Source of the DNA: Croceibacterium salegens
GTDB taxonomy: Bacteria > Pseudomonadota > Alphaproteobacteria > Sphingomonadales > Sphingomonadaceae
Assembly: GCF_009827435.1 (NCBI RefSeq)
Contig: NZ_WTYM01000059.1
Location: forward strand, 1-64,000
DNA: 64,000 bases
Direction: 5' to 3'
In this document: positions 33,118 to 41,944 of the stretch, one piece after another
Numbering within the stretch: the stretch's first letter is position 1
Layout: each line of letters begins with the position of its first letter
The notes under the pieces: generated by a model
Seen by the model: only the letters and a program-made list of their open reading frames with translations
What the model was told of the DNA's origin: nothing
Database searches by the model: none
Made by a program: the position numbers and the translations under genes

Positions 33118-33834
33118 CTAGCGCCGGCGGAAGCGAAAGTACCAGACTTCGTGGCCGAAGACTTCACGGGCCTTGCGCTCGTAGCGGGTCTCGATCCACC
33201 CGCCGGGTCGGTTCTGCCAATTGTGCGGCCCTTCGACGAGCCATTCGAAGCTGTCGGTGTGGCGGCGCATGGTCATCAGCGCGTGGCGCAGGTAGATCGG
33301 GTGGTCGGTGCCGAAGCGGAATTCGCCGCCCGGCCTTAGCTTGGCGGCGAACATCGCTACCGGCCCGTCGTTCATCATCCGCCGCTTGGCATGGCGCGCC
33401 TTGGGCCAGGGGTCTGGGTGAAGCAGGTAGATGAAGCTCAGCGCTCCGTCGGGAATGCGCTTGAGGACTTCCAGCGCATCGCCGTGGTGCAGGCGGACGT
33501 TGCCGAGCGGCGGGTGCGCGCCGTTGTCGCCGTCGATGTGGGTCAGCGCCTGGGCGACGCCGTTGATGAACGGTTCCGCGCCGATGAAGCCGTGGTCGGG
33601 CAGCATGTCCGCGCGCCCGGCGAGGTGTTCGCCGCCGCCGAATCCGATCTCGAAATGCAGCGGGCAATCGCGACCGAACAGGTCTTCGGCGGTTACCGGC
33701 CCTTCCTCCGGCACGGCGATCCGCGGCAGCAGGGTATCGACCAGTTCCTGCTGGTGGGCGCGCAGCGGCTTGCCCTTGCTGCGGCCGTAGAGCCTGTTGA
33801 GGGTGGTCGGATCGCCGGATTTGTGTGCGGTCAT
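33118..33834 (-). CDS. trmB: tRNA (guanine46-N7)-methyltransferase
   Basis: SAM-dependent methyltransferase that modifies G46 in the tRNA variable loop. The 238 residues show FGGGEHLAGRADMLPDHGFIGAEPF (SAM pocket), DGALSFIYLLHPDPWPKARHAKRRMM (the invariant PDPWPK), and the C-terminal TRYERKA. The N-terminus TLNRLYGRSKGKPLRAHQ is typical of alphaproteobacterial TrmB. The ATG at 33834 is chosen over an upstream ATG at 33876 on family alignment. It ends three bases from the maeB stop. Confidence 0.92.
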   Translation of the reverse strand: MTAHKSGDPTTLNRLYGRSKGKPLRAHQQELVDTLLPRIAVPEEGPVTAEDLFGRDCPLHFEIGFGGGEHLAGRADMLPDHGFIGAEPFINGVAQALTHIDGDNGAHPPLGNVRLHHGDALEVLKRIPDGALSFIYLLHPDPWPKARHAKRRMMNDGPVAMFAAKLRPGGEFRFGTDHPIYLRHALMTMRRHTDSFEWLVEGPHNWQNRPGGWIETRYERKAREVFGHEVWYFRFRRR

Positions 33835-33917
33835 GCGCCTGCCGCTAGGGCTTCGCCCCGCGGCTTGTCCAGCCACTCGATTGACCTTGGCCGCGCAATG
33901 CCTGAGGAAACGGGCTC

Positions 33918-34160
33918 ATGGAACTCTTCGCCATCATCATCGCCGCCATTCTCGGCTGGCAATACGCGGCCTTCGGCGCGCGCGAGCTCAAGGTCATGGC
34001 GCTGGTCGTTGCCGGCTGGACCGCAGTGACGACCGCGGCAAGCGTACCCTACCTAACCCTGACCGCGTTCGTGTTCTCGCTGGTGTTCCACACCGGCGTG
34101 ATTGCCGTGCCCTATGCCCTCGGGGCCGTGGCGCGAAAGCTGGCCGGCAAAAAGAGTTAG
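33918..34160 (+). CDS. Small membrane protein of unknown function
   Basis: Protein of 80 residues with hydrophobic stretches LFAIIIAAILGWQYAAFGA, VMALVVAGWTAVTTAASVPYLTLTAFVF and a third weaker one, so probably two or three membrane passes. It ends in a basic tail (RKLAGKKS). It is followed directly by a GC-rich hairpin and is convergent with ctrA. I do not recognise it. Confidence 0.6.
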   Translation: MELFAIIIAAILGWQYAAFGARELKVMALVVAGWTAVTTAASVPYLTLTAFVFSLVFHTGVIAVPYALGAVARKLAGKKS

Positions 34161-34184
34161 GCCCGCCTCCTTTCGAAAGCGGGC
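34161..34184 (+). terminator. Hairpin between the small membrane gene and ctrA
   Basis: GCCCGC (34161-34166) pairs with GCGGGC (34179-34184), with an inner TTTCGAAA palindrome, directly after the upstream stop codon. It probably terminates transcription from both sides of the convergent pair, although the following T content is modest. Confidence 0.6.
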
Positions 34185-34214
34185 CTCTCGCTGTTCCCGT
34201 CCAAGGGTAACTGG

Positions 34215-34910
34215 TCAGGCGGCTTCCGCCTCGGCGTCAGGATCGCGCAGCACGTAGCCACGGCCCCAGACTGTTTCGATGTAGTTCTCGCCGCCGCAGG
34301 CGCTCGAGAGCTTCTTGCGCAGCTTGCAGATGAACACGTCGATGATCTTGAGTTCGGGTTCGTCCATGCCGCCGTAGAGGTGGTTGAGGAACATTTCCTT
34401 GGTCAGCGTGGTGCCCTTGCGCAGCGAGAGCAGCTCCAGCATGGCGTATTCCTTGCCGGTCAGGTGGACGCGCGCGCCGTCGACTTCGACGGTCTTGGCG
34501 TCGAGGTTCACCGCCAGCTTGCCGGTGCGGATGATCGACTGGCTGTGGCCCTTCGAACGGCGCACGACGGCGTGGATGCGGGCAACCAGCTCGTCGCGGT
34601 GAAACGGCTTCGTGACGTAATCGTCGGCGCCGAAACCGAACGAGCGAATCTTGGAATCCATCTCGGAAATGCCGGAGAGGATCAGGACCGGCGTCTGCAC
34701 CTTGGCGACGCGCAGCTTCTTGAGCACGTCGTAGCCGTGCATGTCAGGCAAGTTGAGGTCGAGCAGTATGATGTCGTAATCGTACAGCTTGCCGAGGTCC
34801 AAGCCCTCTTCGCCGAGGTCGGTCGAATAGACGTTGAAGCCTTCGGTCGTGAGCATCAACTCGATCGCCTTGGCGGTGGTCGGCTCGTCTTCGATCAGCA
34901 GCACACGCAT
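34215..34910 (-). CDS. ctrA: Cell-cycle master response regulator CtrA
   Basis: OmpR-type response regulator of 231 residues. The receiver has D51 in [13 protein letters not shown] and the conserved Lys in [11 protein letters not shown]. The DNA-binding domain reads [53 protein letters not shown], essentially the CtrA signature. In Caulobacter it controls replication and polar functions; in sphingomonads it governs motility, gene transfer and division genes. DivK, its upstream negative regulator, is also encoded in this window. AAGGGG lies just before the start. Confidence 0.96.
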   Translation of the reverse strand: MRVLLIEDEPTTAKAIELMLTTEGFNVYSTDLGEEGLDLGKLYDYDIILLDLNLPDMHGYDVLKKLRVAKVQTPVLILSGISEMDSKIRSFGFGADDYVTKPFHRDELVARIHAVVRRSKGHSQSIIRTGKLAVNLDAKTVEVDGARVHLTGKEYAMLELLSLRKGTTLTKEMFLNHLYGGMDEPELKIIDVFICKLRKKLSSACGGENYIETVWGRGYVLRDPDAEAEAA

Positions 34911-34966
34911 TGCATTGCCCCTTTTTCACCCCCCGGTAACGCACCGCTAACAGGTGTTTGCCGGTG

Positions 34967-35045
34967 TTAACCACGGCAGGTCTCAACGAAAAAGGTTAAT
35001 AAAGCGTTTGCAGCACTAACGTTTGGCAGGTGAGTCTTTCGAGTC
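34967..35045. promoter_or_regulatory. Upstream region of ctrA with TTAA cores and two GAGTC sites
   Basis: TTAA cores lie at 34967-34970 and 34996-34999. The second is followed after seven bases by TTTG, a partial match to the CtrA box TTAA-N7-TTAA. GAGTC, a form of the CcrM methylation site GANTC, occurs at 35032-35036 and 35041-35045. In Caulobacter both autoregulation and methylation act on ctrA promoters, so these are candidate control sites. Confidence 0.4.
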
Positions 35046-35059
35046 ACAGGTGGCAATAC

Positions 35060-35081
35060 GGATGCCGATGCTGCGGCATCC
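35060..35081 (-). terminator. Hairpin downstream of rpoN
   Basis: GGATGCCG (35060-35067) and CGGCATCC (35074-35081) form a perfect eight-pair stem with a six-base loop, 40 bases beyond the rpoN stop. The T-run is poor. It probably ends the lptB-rpoN transcript before the ctrA promoter. Confidence 0.5.
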
Positions 35082-35120
35082 TGTTTACCTCTGTGAAGAT
35101 TCTTTAGGACTTTTCACCGC

Positions 35121-36569
35121 TTAGCCGACGCCCTGCAGCTTTTTCTGCCGACGCCGCTGCACCGACGAGCCGATGCCGATGGACTCGCGGTACTTGGCAA
35201 CAGTGCGGCGGGCGAGGTCGAAGCCCTTGTCGCGCAGAAGTTCGACCAGCTTGTCGTCGGACAGGATGTCTTTGGGATCTTCGGCATCGCACAGCGCGCG
35301 GATCTGGGCCTTGACCGCTTCCGCCGAGACCGCTCCCTCGCCGTCGGACGACGCAACGCCGCTGGTAAAGAAGTACTTCAATTCGAAGGTACCGCGCTCG
35401 CAATGAAGGTACTTGTTGCTCGTCACCCGGCTGACCGTGCTTTCGTGCATCTCGATCTCTTCGGCCACCTGACGCAGCGTCAGCGGCTTGAGTTCGCTCA
35501 CACCCCTGCGGAAGAAGCCGTCCTGCGCCTTCGCCACCGCGGCGGCGACCTTGAGGATCGTCTTGGCGCGCTGGTCGAGCGCCTTGATCAGCCAGTTGGC
35601 GTCGGCCAGCTTTTCGCTCAGCCATGATTTCGAAGCCTTGTCGGTGCAGCCATTGCGCAGTTCGACATAATAGGCGCGATTGACCACCAGCCGTGGCAGG
35701 GTTTCCTCGTTGAGGCGGATGTCCCACCCTTCGCCCGCCGGCACGATGAGGATATCGGGTACGACCGGCGCGCTGCTGCCGCCGCCGAACTTCAAGCCCG
35801 GCTTGGGATCGTAGCCGCGCAGCTCGGCCAGCATGTCGCCGAAGTCCTCGTCGTCGACATCGCACATCCGTTTCAGGCGGGCGAATTCGCCGCGTGCGAC
35901 TAGGTCGAGGTTCTCGATCAGCCGCCGCATGCACGGATCGTAGCGGTCGGCCTCGATAGCCTGCAGGGCGAGGCATTCGGACAGCGACCGCGCACCGACT
36001 CCCGTCGGGTCGAGCGACTGGACTACGGCGAGCGCCTGCTCGACTTCGGCGATGGCAAGGCCAAGTTCGCCGGCCACTTCCCTCAGCGGGACCGGGAGGT
36101 AGCCCGCCTCGTCGAGCAGGCCGATCAGGTGGCGGGCGACGAGTTCGGTGTGCCTATCGGGAGAGGCCGCGCCGACCTGCGCCTCGAGGTGTTCGGCCAG
36201 TGTAGGATCGTCGTCCGAGCGCTCACCGGCATCGGGCAGGTCGTCGTTGCCCAGTGCGCCGGCTGGCTGGGCGGCCCAGTCGCCGGTATCGCGGTCACGG
36301 TCGAGAGCGGTGGGATCGATGTCGAGAGCCTGGTCGCCTTCCCCAGGGGTGGCGTCATGGACCTGCGGCTCTGCGCTTTCGGGCGGAGCCTCTCGCTCGA
36401 CCATGCGTACTTCGCCAGCGTCGAGCAGCGGGTTCGCCTCCAGCGCCTCGCCGATATAGGCTTCGATTTCGAGGTTCGAGGCCGCGAGAAGGCGAATCGC
36501 CTGCTGCAGCTGAGGCGTCATCACCAGTGACTGGGACTGACGGAGATCGAGCCGCGGTCCCAGTGCCAT
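35121..36569 (-). CDS. rpoN: RNA polymerase sigma-54 factor
   Basis: Sigma factor of 482 residues for enhancer-dependent promoters. Region I is Gln-rich (RQSQSLVMTPQLQQAIRLLAASNLEIEAYI), followed by an acidic region, the core-binding domain and the C-terminal RpoN box ARRTVAKYRE at 453-462. It lies 25 bases downstream of lptB in the same direction, the arrangement common in proteobacteria. No hpf or ptsN gene follows; ctrA is next. Confidence 0.96.
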   Translation of the reverse strand: MALGPRLDLRQSQSLVMTPQLQQAIRLLAASNLEIEAYIGEALEANPLLDAGEVRMVEREAPPESAEPQVHDATPGEGDQALDIDPTALDRDRDTGDWAAQPAGALGNDDLPDAGERSDDDPTLAEHLEAQVGAASPDRHTELVARHLIGLLDEAGYLPVPLREVAGELGLAIAEVEQALAVVQSLDPTGVGARSLSECLALQAIEADRYDPCMRRLIENLDLVARGEFARLKRMCDVDDEDFGDMLAELRGYDPKPGLKFGGGSSAPVVPDILIVPAGEGWDIRLNEETLPRLVVNRAYYVELRNGCTDKASKSWLSEKLADANWLIKALDQRAKTILKVAAAVAKAQDGFFRRGVSELKPLTLRQVAEEIEMHESTVSRVTSNKYLHCERGTFELKYFFTSGVASSDGEGAVSAEAVKAQIRALCDAEDPKDILSDDKLVELLRDKGFDLARRTVAKYRESIGIGSSVQRRRQKKLQGVG

Positions 36570-36594
36570 CGCTATGCCTCCTCCTCCGCCCGAC

Positions 36595-37407
36595 TCAGAG
36601 GGTGAAGGATTCGCCGAGGTAGAGGCGGCGCACGTTTTCGTCCGCCACCAGGTCGGCGGGACTGCCGGCGAACAGCACCTGGCCGCCGTAAATGATGCAG
36701 GCGCGGTCGACGATATCGAGCGTCTCGCGCACGTTGTGGTCGGTGATGAGCACGCCGATTCCGCGCTGCTTGAGGTCGATCACCAGGTGGCGGATGTCGC
36801 CGATCGACAGAGGGTCGATGCCGGCGAAGGGCTCGTCGAGCAACATGATCGATGGCTTGGCGGCCAGCGCCCGGGCAATCTCGCAGCGCCGCCGCTCGCC
36901 GCCCGAGAGCGCCATCGCCGGGCTCTCGCGCAGCCGGGTCAGGCCGAATTCGTCGAGCAGCCGCTCGAGCTCCTGCGCGCGGACGTCCTTGTCGGGCTCC
37001 ACCATCTCCAGCACGCAGTCGATGTTCTGCTCGACCGTCATGCCGCGAAAGATGCTGGTTTCCTGCGGGAGGTAGCCGAGGCCGAGGATCGCGCGGCGGT
37101 ACATCGGCAGCTTGGTAACGTCGATTCCGTCCATCAGGATGCGGCCCGAATCGGGGCGCACCAGTCCCATGATCGAATAGAAGCAAGTCGTCTTGCCGGC
37201 GCCGTTCGGCCCGAGCAGTCCGAGCACCTCGCCCTTGCCGACGGTCAGCGAGATGTCCGAAAGCACGCTGCGCTTGTCGTAGCTCTTGGCGATCGAGATG
37301 ACTTCCAGCCCGCCCTGCGGGATCGGCGGGGCGGCATTGGCCGGGGCTTGTTCCATGGCTTCCGCCAGTGCGGCCTCGTCGATGGCGTGGTTCTCCAGCG
37401 TCGTCAT
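36595..37407 (-). CDS. lptB: LPS export ATP-binding protein LptB
   Basis: Cytoplasmic ATPase powering LptFGC extraction of lipopolysaccharide. Walker A GPNGAGKT is at 66-73, the Q-loop in LPQETSIFRGM, the signature LSGGE at 167-171 and Walker B IMLLDEPFAGIDP from 187. Length 270 includes an N-terminal extension of about 35 residues compared with E. coli LptB. The ATG at 37407 is chosen over one at 37467, which would lengthen this further. The upstream partners lptC and lptA are not adjacent, as the neighbouring gene is divergent. Confidence 0.94.
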   Translation of the reverse strand: MTTLENHAIDEAALAEAMEQAPANAAPPIPQGGLEVISIAKSYDKRSVLSDISLTVGKGEVLGLLGPNGAGKTTCFYSIMGLVRPDSGRILMDGIDVTKLPMYRRAILGLGYLPQETSIFRGMTVEQNIDCVLEMVEPDKDVRAQELERLLDEFGLTRLRESPAMALSGGERRRCEIARALAAKPSIMLLDEPFAGIDPLSIGDIRHLVIDLKQRGIGVLITDHNVRETLDIVDRACIIYGGQVLFAGSPADLVADENVRRLYLGESFTL

Positions 37408-37580
37408 GGAGCGCGATGTAACAACGGATTCGGGCCGATTGAAGTGCATTTGGCAAGATTCGTGCATGGCCGTGGCGATACGCCACCTGTCCCGTTGCAG
37501 TTCGATACGGTTACCGTGCTTGCAAGAACTAGCAGCGTTTGAAATAGTGCGCGTTCGGGAATGGGGAAAGGATGCGGCGC

Positions 37581-37964
37581 ATGGTCAAGGCGCTTTGGCA
37601 CGAACAGGCTGGCTCGATGCAGGGCGATCGCGACCATGTGATCGACTGGACCAAACGCATGAGCGACCACATCGCCGCCGCTCTGCTGGTCTACACCGGC
37701 CTGCACATCTTCGTGACCATGCAGGCGCTCAACGGACATCACGGCTCGATCCTGCCCTACTTCGGGCTGGTCTTTCTGGTCGCCGCGATCATCCCGGCGT
37801 GCAGGCTTTTCGAGAAACGTTGGGAAAGGCTCGCCGCGAGCGGTGAGAGCGATGGCGAACTGAGGCGCCTGTTCAATCGTGACCTGGTCGTGCTGTGGCT
37901 TGCGGCGATCGGCCTGCCGCTTGTGATCACCGCGCTAGTCAAGGGTGTCCTCGCCCTTTTGTGA
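37581..37964 (+). CDS. Hypothetical three-helix membrane protein
   Basis: Protein of 127 residues with hydrophobic segments AALLVYTGLHIFVTM, YFGLVFLVAAIIPACRLF and LVVLWLAAIGLPLVITALVKGVLALL. The second in-frame ATG (37581) is preferred because GGAAAGG overlaps the first one (37572) but is well spaced from this one. It is divergent from lptB and 28 bases upstream of the MscS-type gene in the same direction. Family not recognised. Confidence 0.65.
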   Translation: MVKALWHEQAGSMQGDRDHVIDWTKRMSDHIAAALLVYTGLHIFVTMQALNGHHGSILPYFGLVFLVAAIIPACRLFEKRWERLAASGESDGELRRLFNRDLVVLWLAAIGLPLVITALVKGVLALL

Positions 37965-37992
37965 CCGACTGGGGGGCGCTAGGCTCCCACCG

Positions 37993-39387
37993 ATGAAACC
38001 GCCAGTTGTCGTAATCTGGGCCGCGTTGGCGGTCATGGCCTTGCTCTTTGCTTCGCCGGTACAGGCACTGGTCCCTGGCGTCGCGCTATCGGCTGCCCCC
38101 ACCGTGCCCGTCGCCACCTCGACCATCTCTGCCGAAAAGGACGAGAGTTCGGACGGCAAGATTGCGGAACGGATCGGCGGTATCTTCTCCGAGTTGCCCG
38201 GACTCGCGAACGTAAGGGTCTCGGTGAGCCAGGGCGTGGTTTCGCTCACAGGAACAGTTGCAAAAAACGAGGATCGGGCTCGCGCCGAGGCCATAGCCGG
38301 GCGGGTGTCGGGTGTGGTTACGATCGAGAACGAAATCGTGCGCGATACTTCGGTCGGCGGCGCGACCGCAGGGGTCAAGCAGGTCACAAGGCAATTCGCC
38401 GATTTCGCCGCGATGCTCCCACTGATCGGAGCGGCGATGCTTGTGTGGCTGGTCATCGCGGCGCTCGGCTACCTGATCGCCGGGTTCGGAGGGATATGGA
38501 AGCGCCTTGCACCCAATTCTTTCCTTGCCGAGTTGCTCGCCAGCGCGGTGCGCTTCACCTTCGTCGTCGGTGGCCTGGTAGTGGCGCTCAATATGCTCGG
38601 TGCGGGTGCGCTCATGGGTGCGGTTCTGGGCGGGGCAGGTGTGGTCGGCATCGCGCTCGGTTTCGCCATGCGCGACACCATCGAAAACTATGTCGCCTCG
38701 CTCATGCTCAGCTTGCGCCAGCCCTTCCGGCCCAACGACTGGGTCGTGATCGACAGCCACGAAGGCCATGTGATCCGCCTGACCAGCCGCGCGACGATCC
38801 TGATGACGCTCGACGGCAACCACTTGCGGATTCCCAATTCAGCGGTCTTCAAGGCCGTGATCCTAAATTACACGCGCAACCCGCGGCGGCGGTTCCAATT
38901 CGATCTCGGAATCGATGCCGATGACGATCCGACCGCCGCACGCAGGGTCGGGCGCGACGCGCTTGGCAATCTCGACTTCGTTCTGGCCGATCCTGCGCCC
39001 GAATCGCGGATCATAGAAGTCGGCGATTCGAACGTCGTCCTTCGCTTCCTCGGTTGGATCGACCAGCGCGAGGCGGACTGGCACAAGGCGCGCAGCAACG
39101 CGATCGCTGCAGTCAAGGCCGCCCTCGAAACGGCGGGTTTCGCCATTCCCGAGCCGATCTATCGCCTGCGTTTCGATGCGCGCACCACGCCGCTTCCGTT
39201 CGAGAACGTTGCGGGCGAGTCCCAAGCGGCGGTCGCCCGCCCGAAAGAAGCCGCCCGGCCGAAACCTGCAGCGGCGGAAGATGTCTCGCCAAAGGACGAA
39301 GTGGCCGGAATGGTCGAGAACGAACGCCAGACCTCCGGCCAGGGGCAGGAGAGGGATCTCCTCGACCCAAGTCGGCCAGTCGAGTGA
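37993..39387 (+). CDS. MscS-type mechanosensitive channel with periplasmic BON domain
   Basis: Membrane channel of 464 residues. After a signal segment (VVVIWAALAVMALLFASPVQA), residues about 55-115 form a BON lipid-binding domain (VRVSVSQGVVSLTGTVAKNEDRARAEAIAGRVSGV). Then come membrane helices and the MscS core: AGVVGIALGFAMRDTIENYVASLMLSLRQPFRPNDWV (pore helix and beta domain) and LRIPNSAVFKAVILNYTRNPRRRF. A charged, disordered tail closes it. Such BON-MscS fusions are thought to couple channel gating to the envelope. The ATG at 37993 gives the signal sequence its proper position. Confidence 0.86.
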   Translation: MKPPVVVIWAALAVMALLFASPVQALVPGVALSAAPTVPVATSTISAEKDESSDGKIAERIGGIFSELPGLANVRVSVSQGVVSLTGTVAKNEDRARAEAIAGRVSGVVTIENEIVRDTSVGGATAGVKQVTRQFADFAAMLPLIGAAMLVWLVIAALGYLIAGFGGIWKRLAPNSFLAELLASAVRFTFVVGGLVVALNMLGAGALMGAVLGGAGVVGIALGFAMRDTIENYVASLMLSLRQPFRPNDWVVIDSHEGHVIRLTSRATILMTLDGNHLRIPNSAVFKAVILNYTRNPRRRFQFDLGIDADDDPTAARRVGRDALGNLDFVLADPAPESRIIEVGDSNVVLRFLGWIDQREADWHKARSNAIAAVKAALETAGFAIPEPIYRLRFDARTTPLPFENVAGESQAAVARPKEAARPKPAAAEDVSPKDEVAGMVENERQTSGQGQERDLLDPSRPVE

Positions 39388-39394
39388 ACCTGCG

Positions 39395-39934
39395 TTAGGC
39401 GGCCTTCGCTTCCTTCGCCCGCTCGATCGCCTCAAGCACGATCCGTCGGGCATCCGACGCATCGCCCCACTGACCGATGCGCACCCACTTCTCGGCTTCG
39501 AGATCCTTGTAGTGGGTGAAGAAGTGCTCGATCTGCTGGAAGATGATCGAGGGCAGGTCCTTGGTCTCGCCGACGTCCGAATAGTACGGGAAAGTCGTGT
39601 CGACCGGGACGCAGATCAGCTTCTCGTCGCCGCCATGCTCGTCCTCGAGGTTGAGCACGCCGATCGGGCGGGCACGGACGACGCAGCCGGGAATGAATGG
39701 GCTACGGGCAATGACCAGCGCGTCGAGCGGGTCGCCGTCGGGCGAAAGCGTGTGCGGGACGAAGCCGTAGTTTGCCGGATAGCGCATCGGCGTGTGCAGG
39801 ATGCGGTCCACGAACAGCGCGCCGCTTTCCTTGTCGAATTCGTACTTCACCGGTTCGCCGCCGGTCGGGACCTCGATGATGACGTTGAGGCTTTCGGGCG
39901 GATTGTCGCCCACGGGGATCAGGTCGATGCGCAT
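39395..39934 (-). CDS. ppa: Inorganic pyrophosphatase
   Basis: Family I soluble enzyme hydrolysing pyrophosphate. The 179 residues show EVPTGGEPVKYEFDKESGALFVDRIL, MRYPANYGFVPHTLSPDGDPLDALV (metal-binding DGDPLD) and the KDL...WVRIGQW end region. It is convergent with the MscS-type gene, seven bases apart, and divergent from the LLM oxidoreductase. Confidence 0.96.
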   Translation of the reverse strand: MRIDLIPVGDNPPESLNVIIEVPTGGEPVKYEFDKESGALFVDRILHTPMRYPANYGFVPHTLSPDGDPLDALVIARSPFIPGCVVRARPIGVLNLEDEHGGDEKLICVPVDTTFPYYSDVGETKDLPSIIFQQIEHFFTHYKDLEAEKWVRIGQWGDASDARRIVLEAIERAKEAKAA

Positions 39935-40104
39935 CGGTCTCTCTTGCGGTTACGTCGTGCCGGACCCTCTCCCCGCGCCGGCGCGGCTGCCCCTAGCGCC
40001 CCCCGACGGATACCGCCACCCGGCAATTGCGAAACGGGGCAAAAAGGCGCAATGTTGACTTTGACAAAGTCCGTCCGAGCGCGGCGGATGCGCGGAGAGA
40101 GAGC

Positions 40105-41214
40105 ATGCACGTAGGCCTGGCAACCGGTTTCGCCCACCAGCGGGGCAAGAATTACGACGAAGCGCGCTTCGTGCGCGAAGAGGTCGGCAACCTGGTCTAT
40201 GCCGAGGAGCTGGGGTTTGATTCGGTGTGGATCACCGAACACCACTTCGGCGACTATTCGATGTCGAACGACCCCCTGCAGCTGCTGACCTACATCGCCG
40301 CCAAGACCCACCACGTTAAGCTCGGCACGCAGTGCATCATCGTGCCGTGGCACAATCCGGCGCGGCTCGCCGAGAAGATCATCAACCTCGACATCCTGTC
40401 GAACGGCCGTGCGATCCTCGGTTTTGGCGGCGGCCTCTCGCAGCACGAATTCGCCGGGCTCGGCGTCGACATGAACAAGAGCCGCGAGCTCTACAACGAC
40501 ATCCTTGACGTGGTCATCCCGGCGATCGAGACCGGAATCATCGAAGGCGAGGGCGCCTTCGGCACGATCCCGCGGCAGGAGCTGCACCCGGCGCCAATCA
40601 AGAGCTTCGAAGGCCGCAAGTTCTGCGGCAGCCTGTCGGGCAACTCGATGTACACGGCGGCCAAGCACGGCTGCGGGAACATGATCCTGATGCTCCCGCA
40701 GCGCGGGCAGGACGTGAAGGCCGACAAGTACACCGAGGTCTGGCAGGAAGTGAACGGCGCGGACACCAGCCCGCCACCGCCGATGCTCGGGGGCAACTAC
40801 TACATCGACGAAAGCGCCGAGTTCGCGCAAGCGCAGGGAGAGATGTACCTCGGCAACACGATGCGTGCGGCGATCAGGAATTACCACCTCGATACGCCGG
40901 GCAAGTTCCCGCAGATCAAGGGCTACGAGCACTACGAGAACATGGTTCTCGCTCCCGAACAGGTCGAAGGATACGTCGAGAATTTCTCGAAGGGCGCAGT
41001 CACCGGCACGCCGCAGATGATCCTCGAGCGGATGTGGGAGCTGAAGGAACAGTTCAAGCCGCAGGGCTTCTTCCCGCACGTCTATTACGGCGGCATGCCG
41101 CAGGACGAGGCGCGCAAGAACATGGACCTGTTCGCGAAGGAAGTCCTTCCCGAGCTCAAGAGCTGGGAAGCGGAAGCCAGCATCGACGACCGCTTCCTTG
41201 AAGCGGCGGAGTAG
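40105..41214 (+). CDS. LLM-class flavin-dependent oxidoreductase
   Basis: Luciferase-like monooxygenase-fold protein of 369 residues. Typical segments are AEELGFDSVWITEHHFGDYSMSNDPLQLLTYIA, KLGTQCIIVPWHNPARLAEKIINLDILSNGRAILGFGGGLSQHEF and the closing MWELKEQFKPQGFFPHVYYGGMP. It would use reduced flavin; the substrate is unknown. AGAGAGAG precedes the ATG at 40105. The longer in-frame start at 40027 adds a basic stretch without family resemblance. Its stop abuts the convergent DUF1345 gene. Confidence 0.87.
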   Translation: MHVGLATGFAHQRGKNYDEARFVREEVGNLVYAEELGFDSVWITEHHFGDYSMSNDPLQLLTYIAAKTHHVKLGTQCIIVPWHNPARLAEKIINLDILSNGRAILGFGGGLSQHEFAGLGVDMNKSRELYNDILDVVIPAIETGIIEGEGAFGTIPRQELHPAPIKSFEGRKFCGSLSGNSMYTAAKHGCGNMILMLPQRGQDVKADKYTEVWQEVNGADTSPPPPMLGGNYYIDESAEFAQAQGEMYLGNTMRAAIRNYHLDTPGKFPQIKGYEHYENMVLAPEQVEGYVENFSKGAVTGTPQMILERMWELKEQFKPQGFFPHVYYGGMPQDEARKNMDLFAKEVLPELKSWEAEASIDDRFLEAAE

Positions 41215-41901
41215 CTAGCCGCCCGATCCGCCGAGCACGTTGATCGTGAAGGCGATCACGCCGATGTTGAAGACGAACGCGGCGAAGCAGTGCAGCAGCG
41301 CAACCTTGCGGATTCCCGGCGCGGTGATGTCCACGTCGGAGGTCTGGAAGGTCATACCCAATGTGTAGGCGAAATAGGCGAAGTCCCAGTAGTCGGGCGT
41401 CTTCGTGCCGGGAAAATCGATCCCCGCGGTGTCGCCGCCGGACTTCGGCTCGGCCGTGTAGTAGGTGTGGGCGTAGTGCAGCGCGTAGACGCTGTTCGCA
41501 AACAGCCAGATCAGCAGCATCGTCACGACCAGCTTGGCGATCGCCTTCGGGTCGCCGTTTCGCGCTCCGGGCATCTCGCCGGTGAGGGCGGCCATTGCGA
41601 CCAGCGTCAGCAGGCTGGTGACCACGAGCATGAGCAGGCGGTTGGCGTCGTTGTCGCGCGCATGCCGGCGCATCGAGGCGGCAGTGGAATCGCGCAGCAG
41701 CGGGACCAGTGAGGCGAAGAACACCAGTGCCGCGAAGTCGAAGGCCATCGCCGCCCCATCCCGCCAGTCCGGCGCCGGGGCCATGGCGCGATAGGCGATA
41801 TAGCCGGCAACCAGCAGGGCAAGGAAAACGAGGAATCGAAGCGGGGCGACCCGGTTGCCGATACCGGCGGTGTCCCGGGCTTGATTCGCTGCCTTGTCCA
41901 C
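41215..41901 (-). CDS. DUF1345 membrane protein
   Basis: Multi-pass membrane protein of 228 residues of the DUF1345 family. Hydrophobic helices include FLVFLALLVAGYIAYRAM, LLMLVVTSLLTLVAMAAL, LVVTMLLIWLFANSVYALHYAHTYY and the C-terminal LLHCFAAFVFNIGVIAFTINVL. The conserved YWDFAYFAYTLGMTFQTSDV with an ion-channel-like feel is characteristic. Function is unknown. Its stop lies immediately next to the LLM gene stop. Confidence 0.86.
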   Translation of the reverse strand: MDKAANQARDTAGIGNRVAPLRFLVFLALLVAGYIAYRAMAPAPDWRDGAAMAFDFAALVFFASLVPLLRDSTAASMRRHARDNDANRLLMLVVTSLLTLVAMAALTGEMPGARNGDPKAIAKLVVTMLLIWLFANSVYALHYAHTYYTAEPKSGGDTAGIDFPGTKTPDYWDFAYFAYTLGMTFQTSDVDITAPGIRKVALLHCFAAFVFNIGVIAFTINVLGGSGG

Positions 41902-41944
41902 GTCCCGCCTTCTAGCGCCGCGTACCTGGCGGCGCGAGCGCGAT

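Noticed and set aside
34961-35010. Full CtrA box upstream of ctrA
   Set aside because: No exact TTAA-N7-TTAA is present; the best is TTAA-N7-TTTG. Listed only as a partial match.
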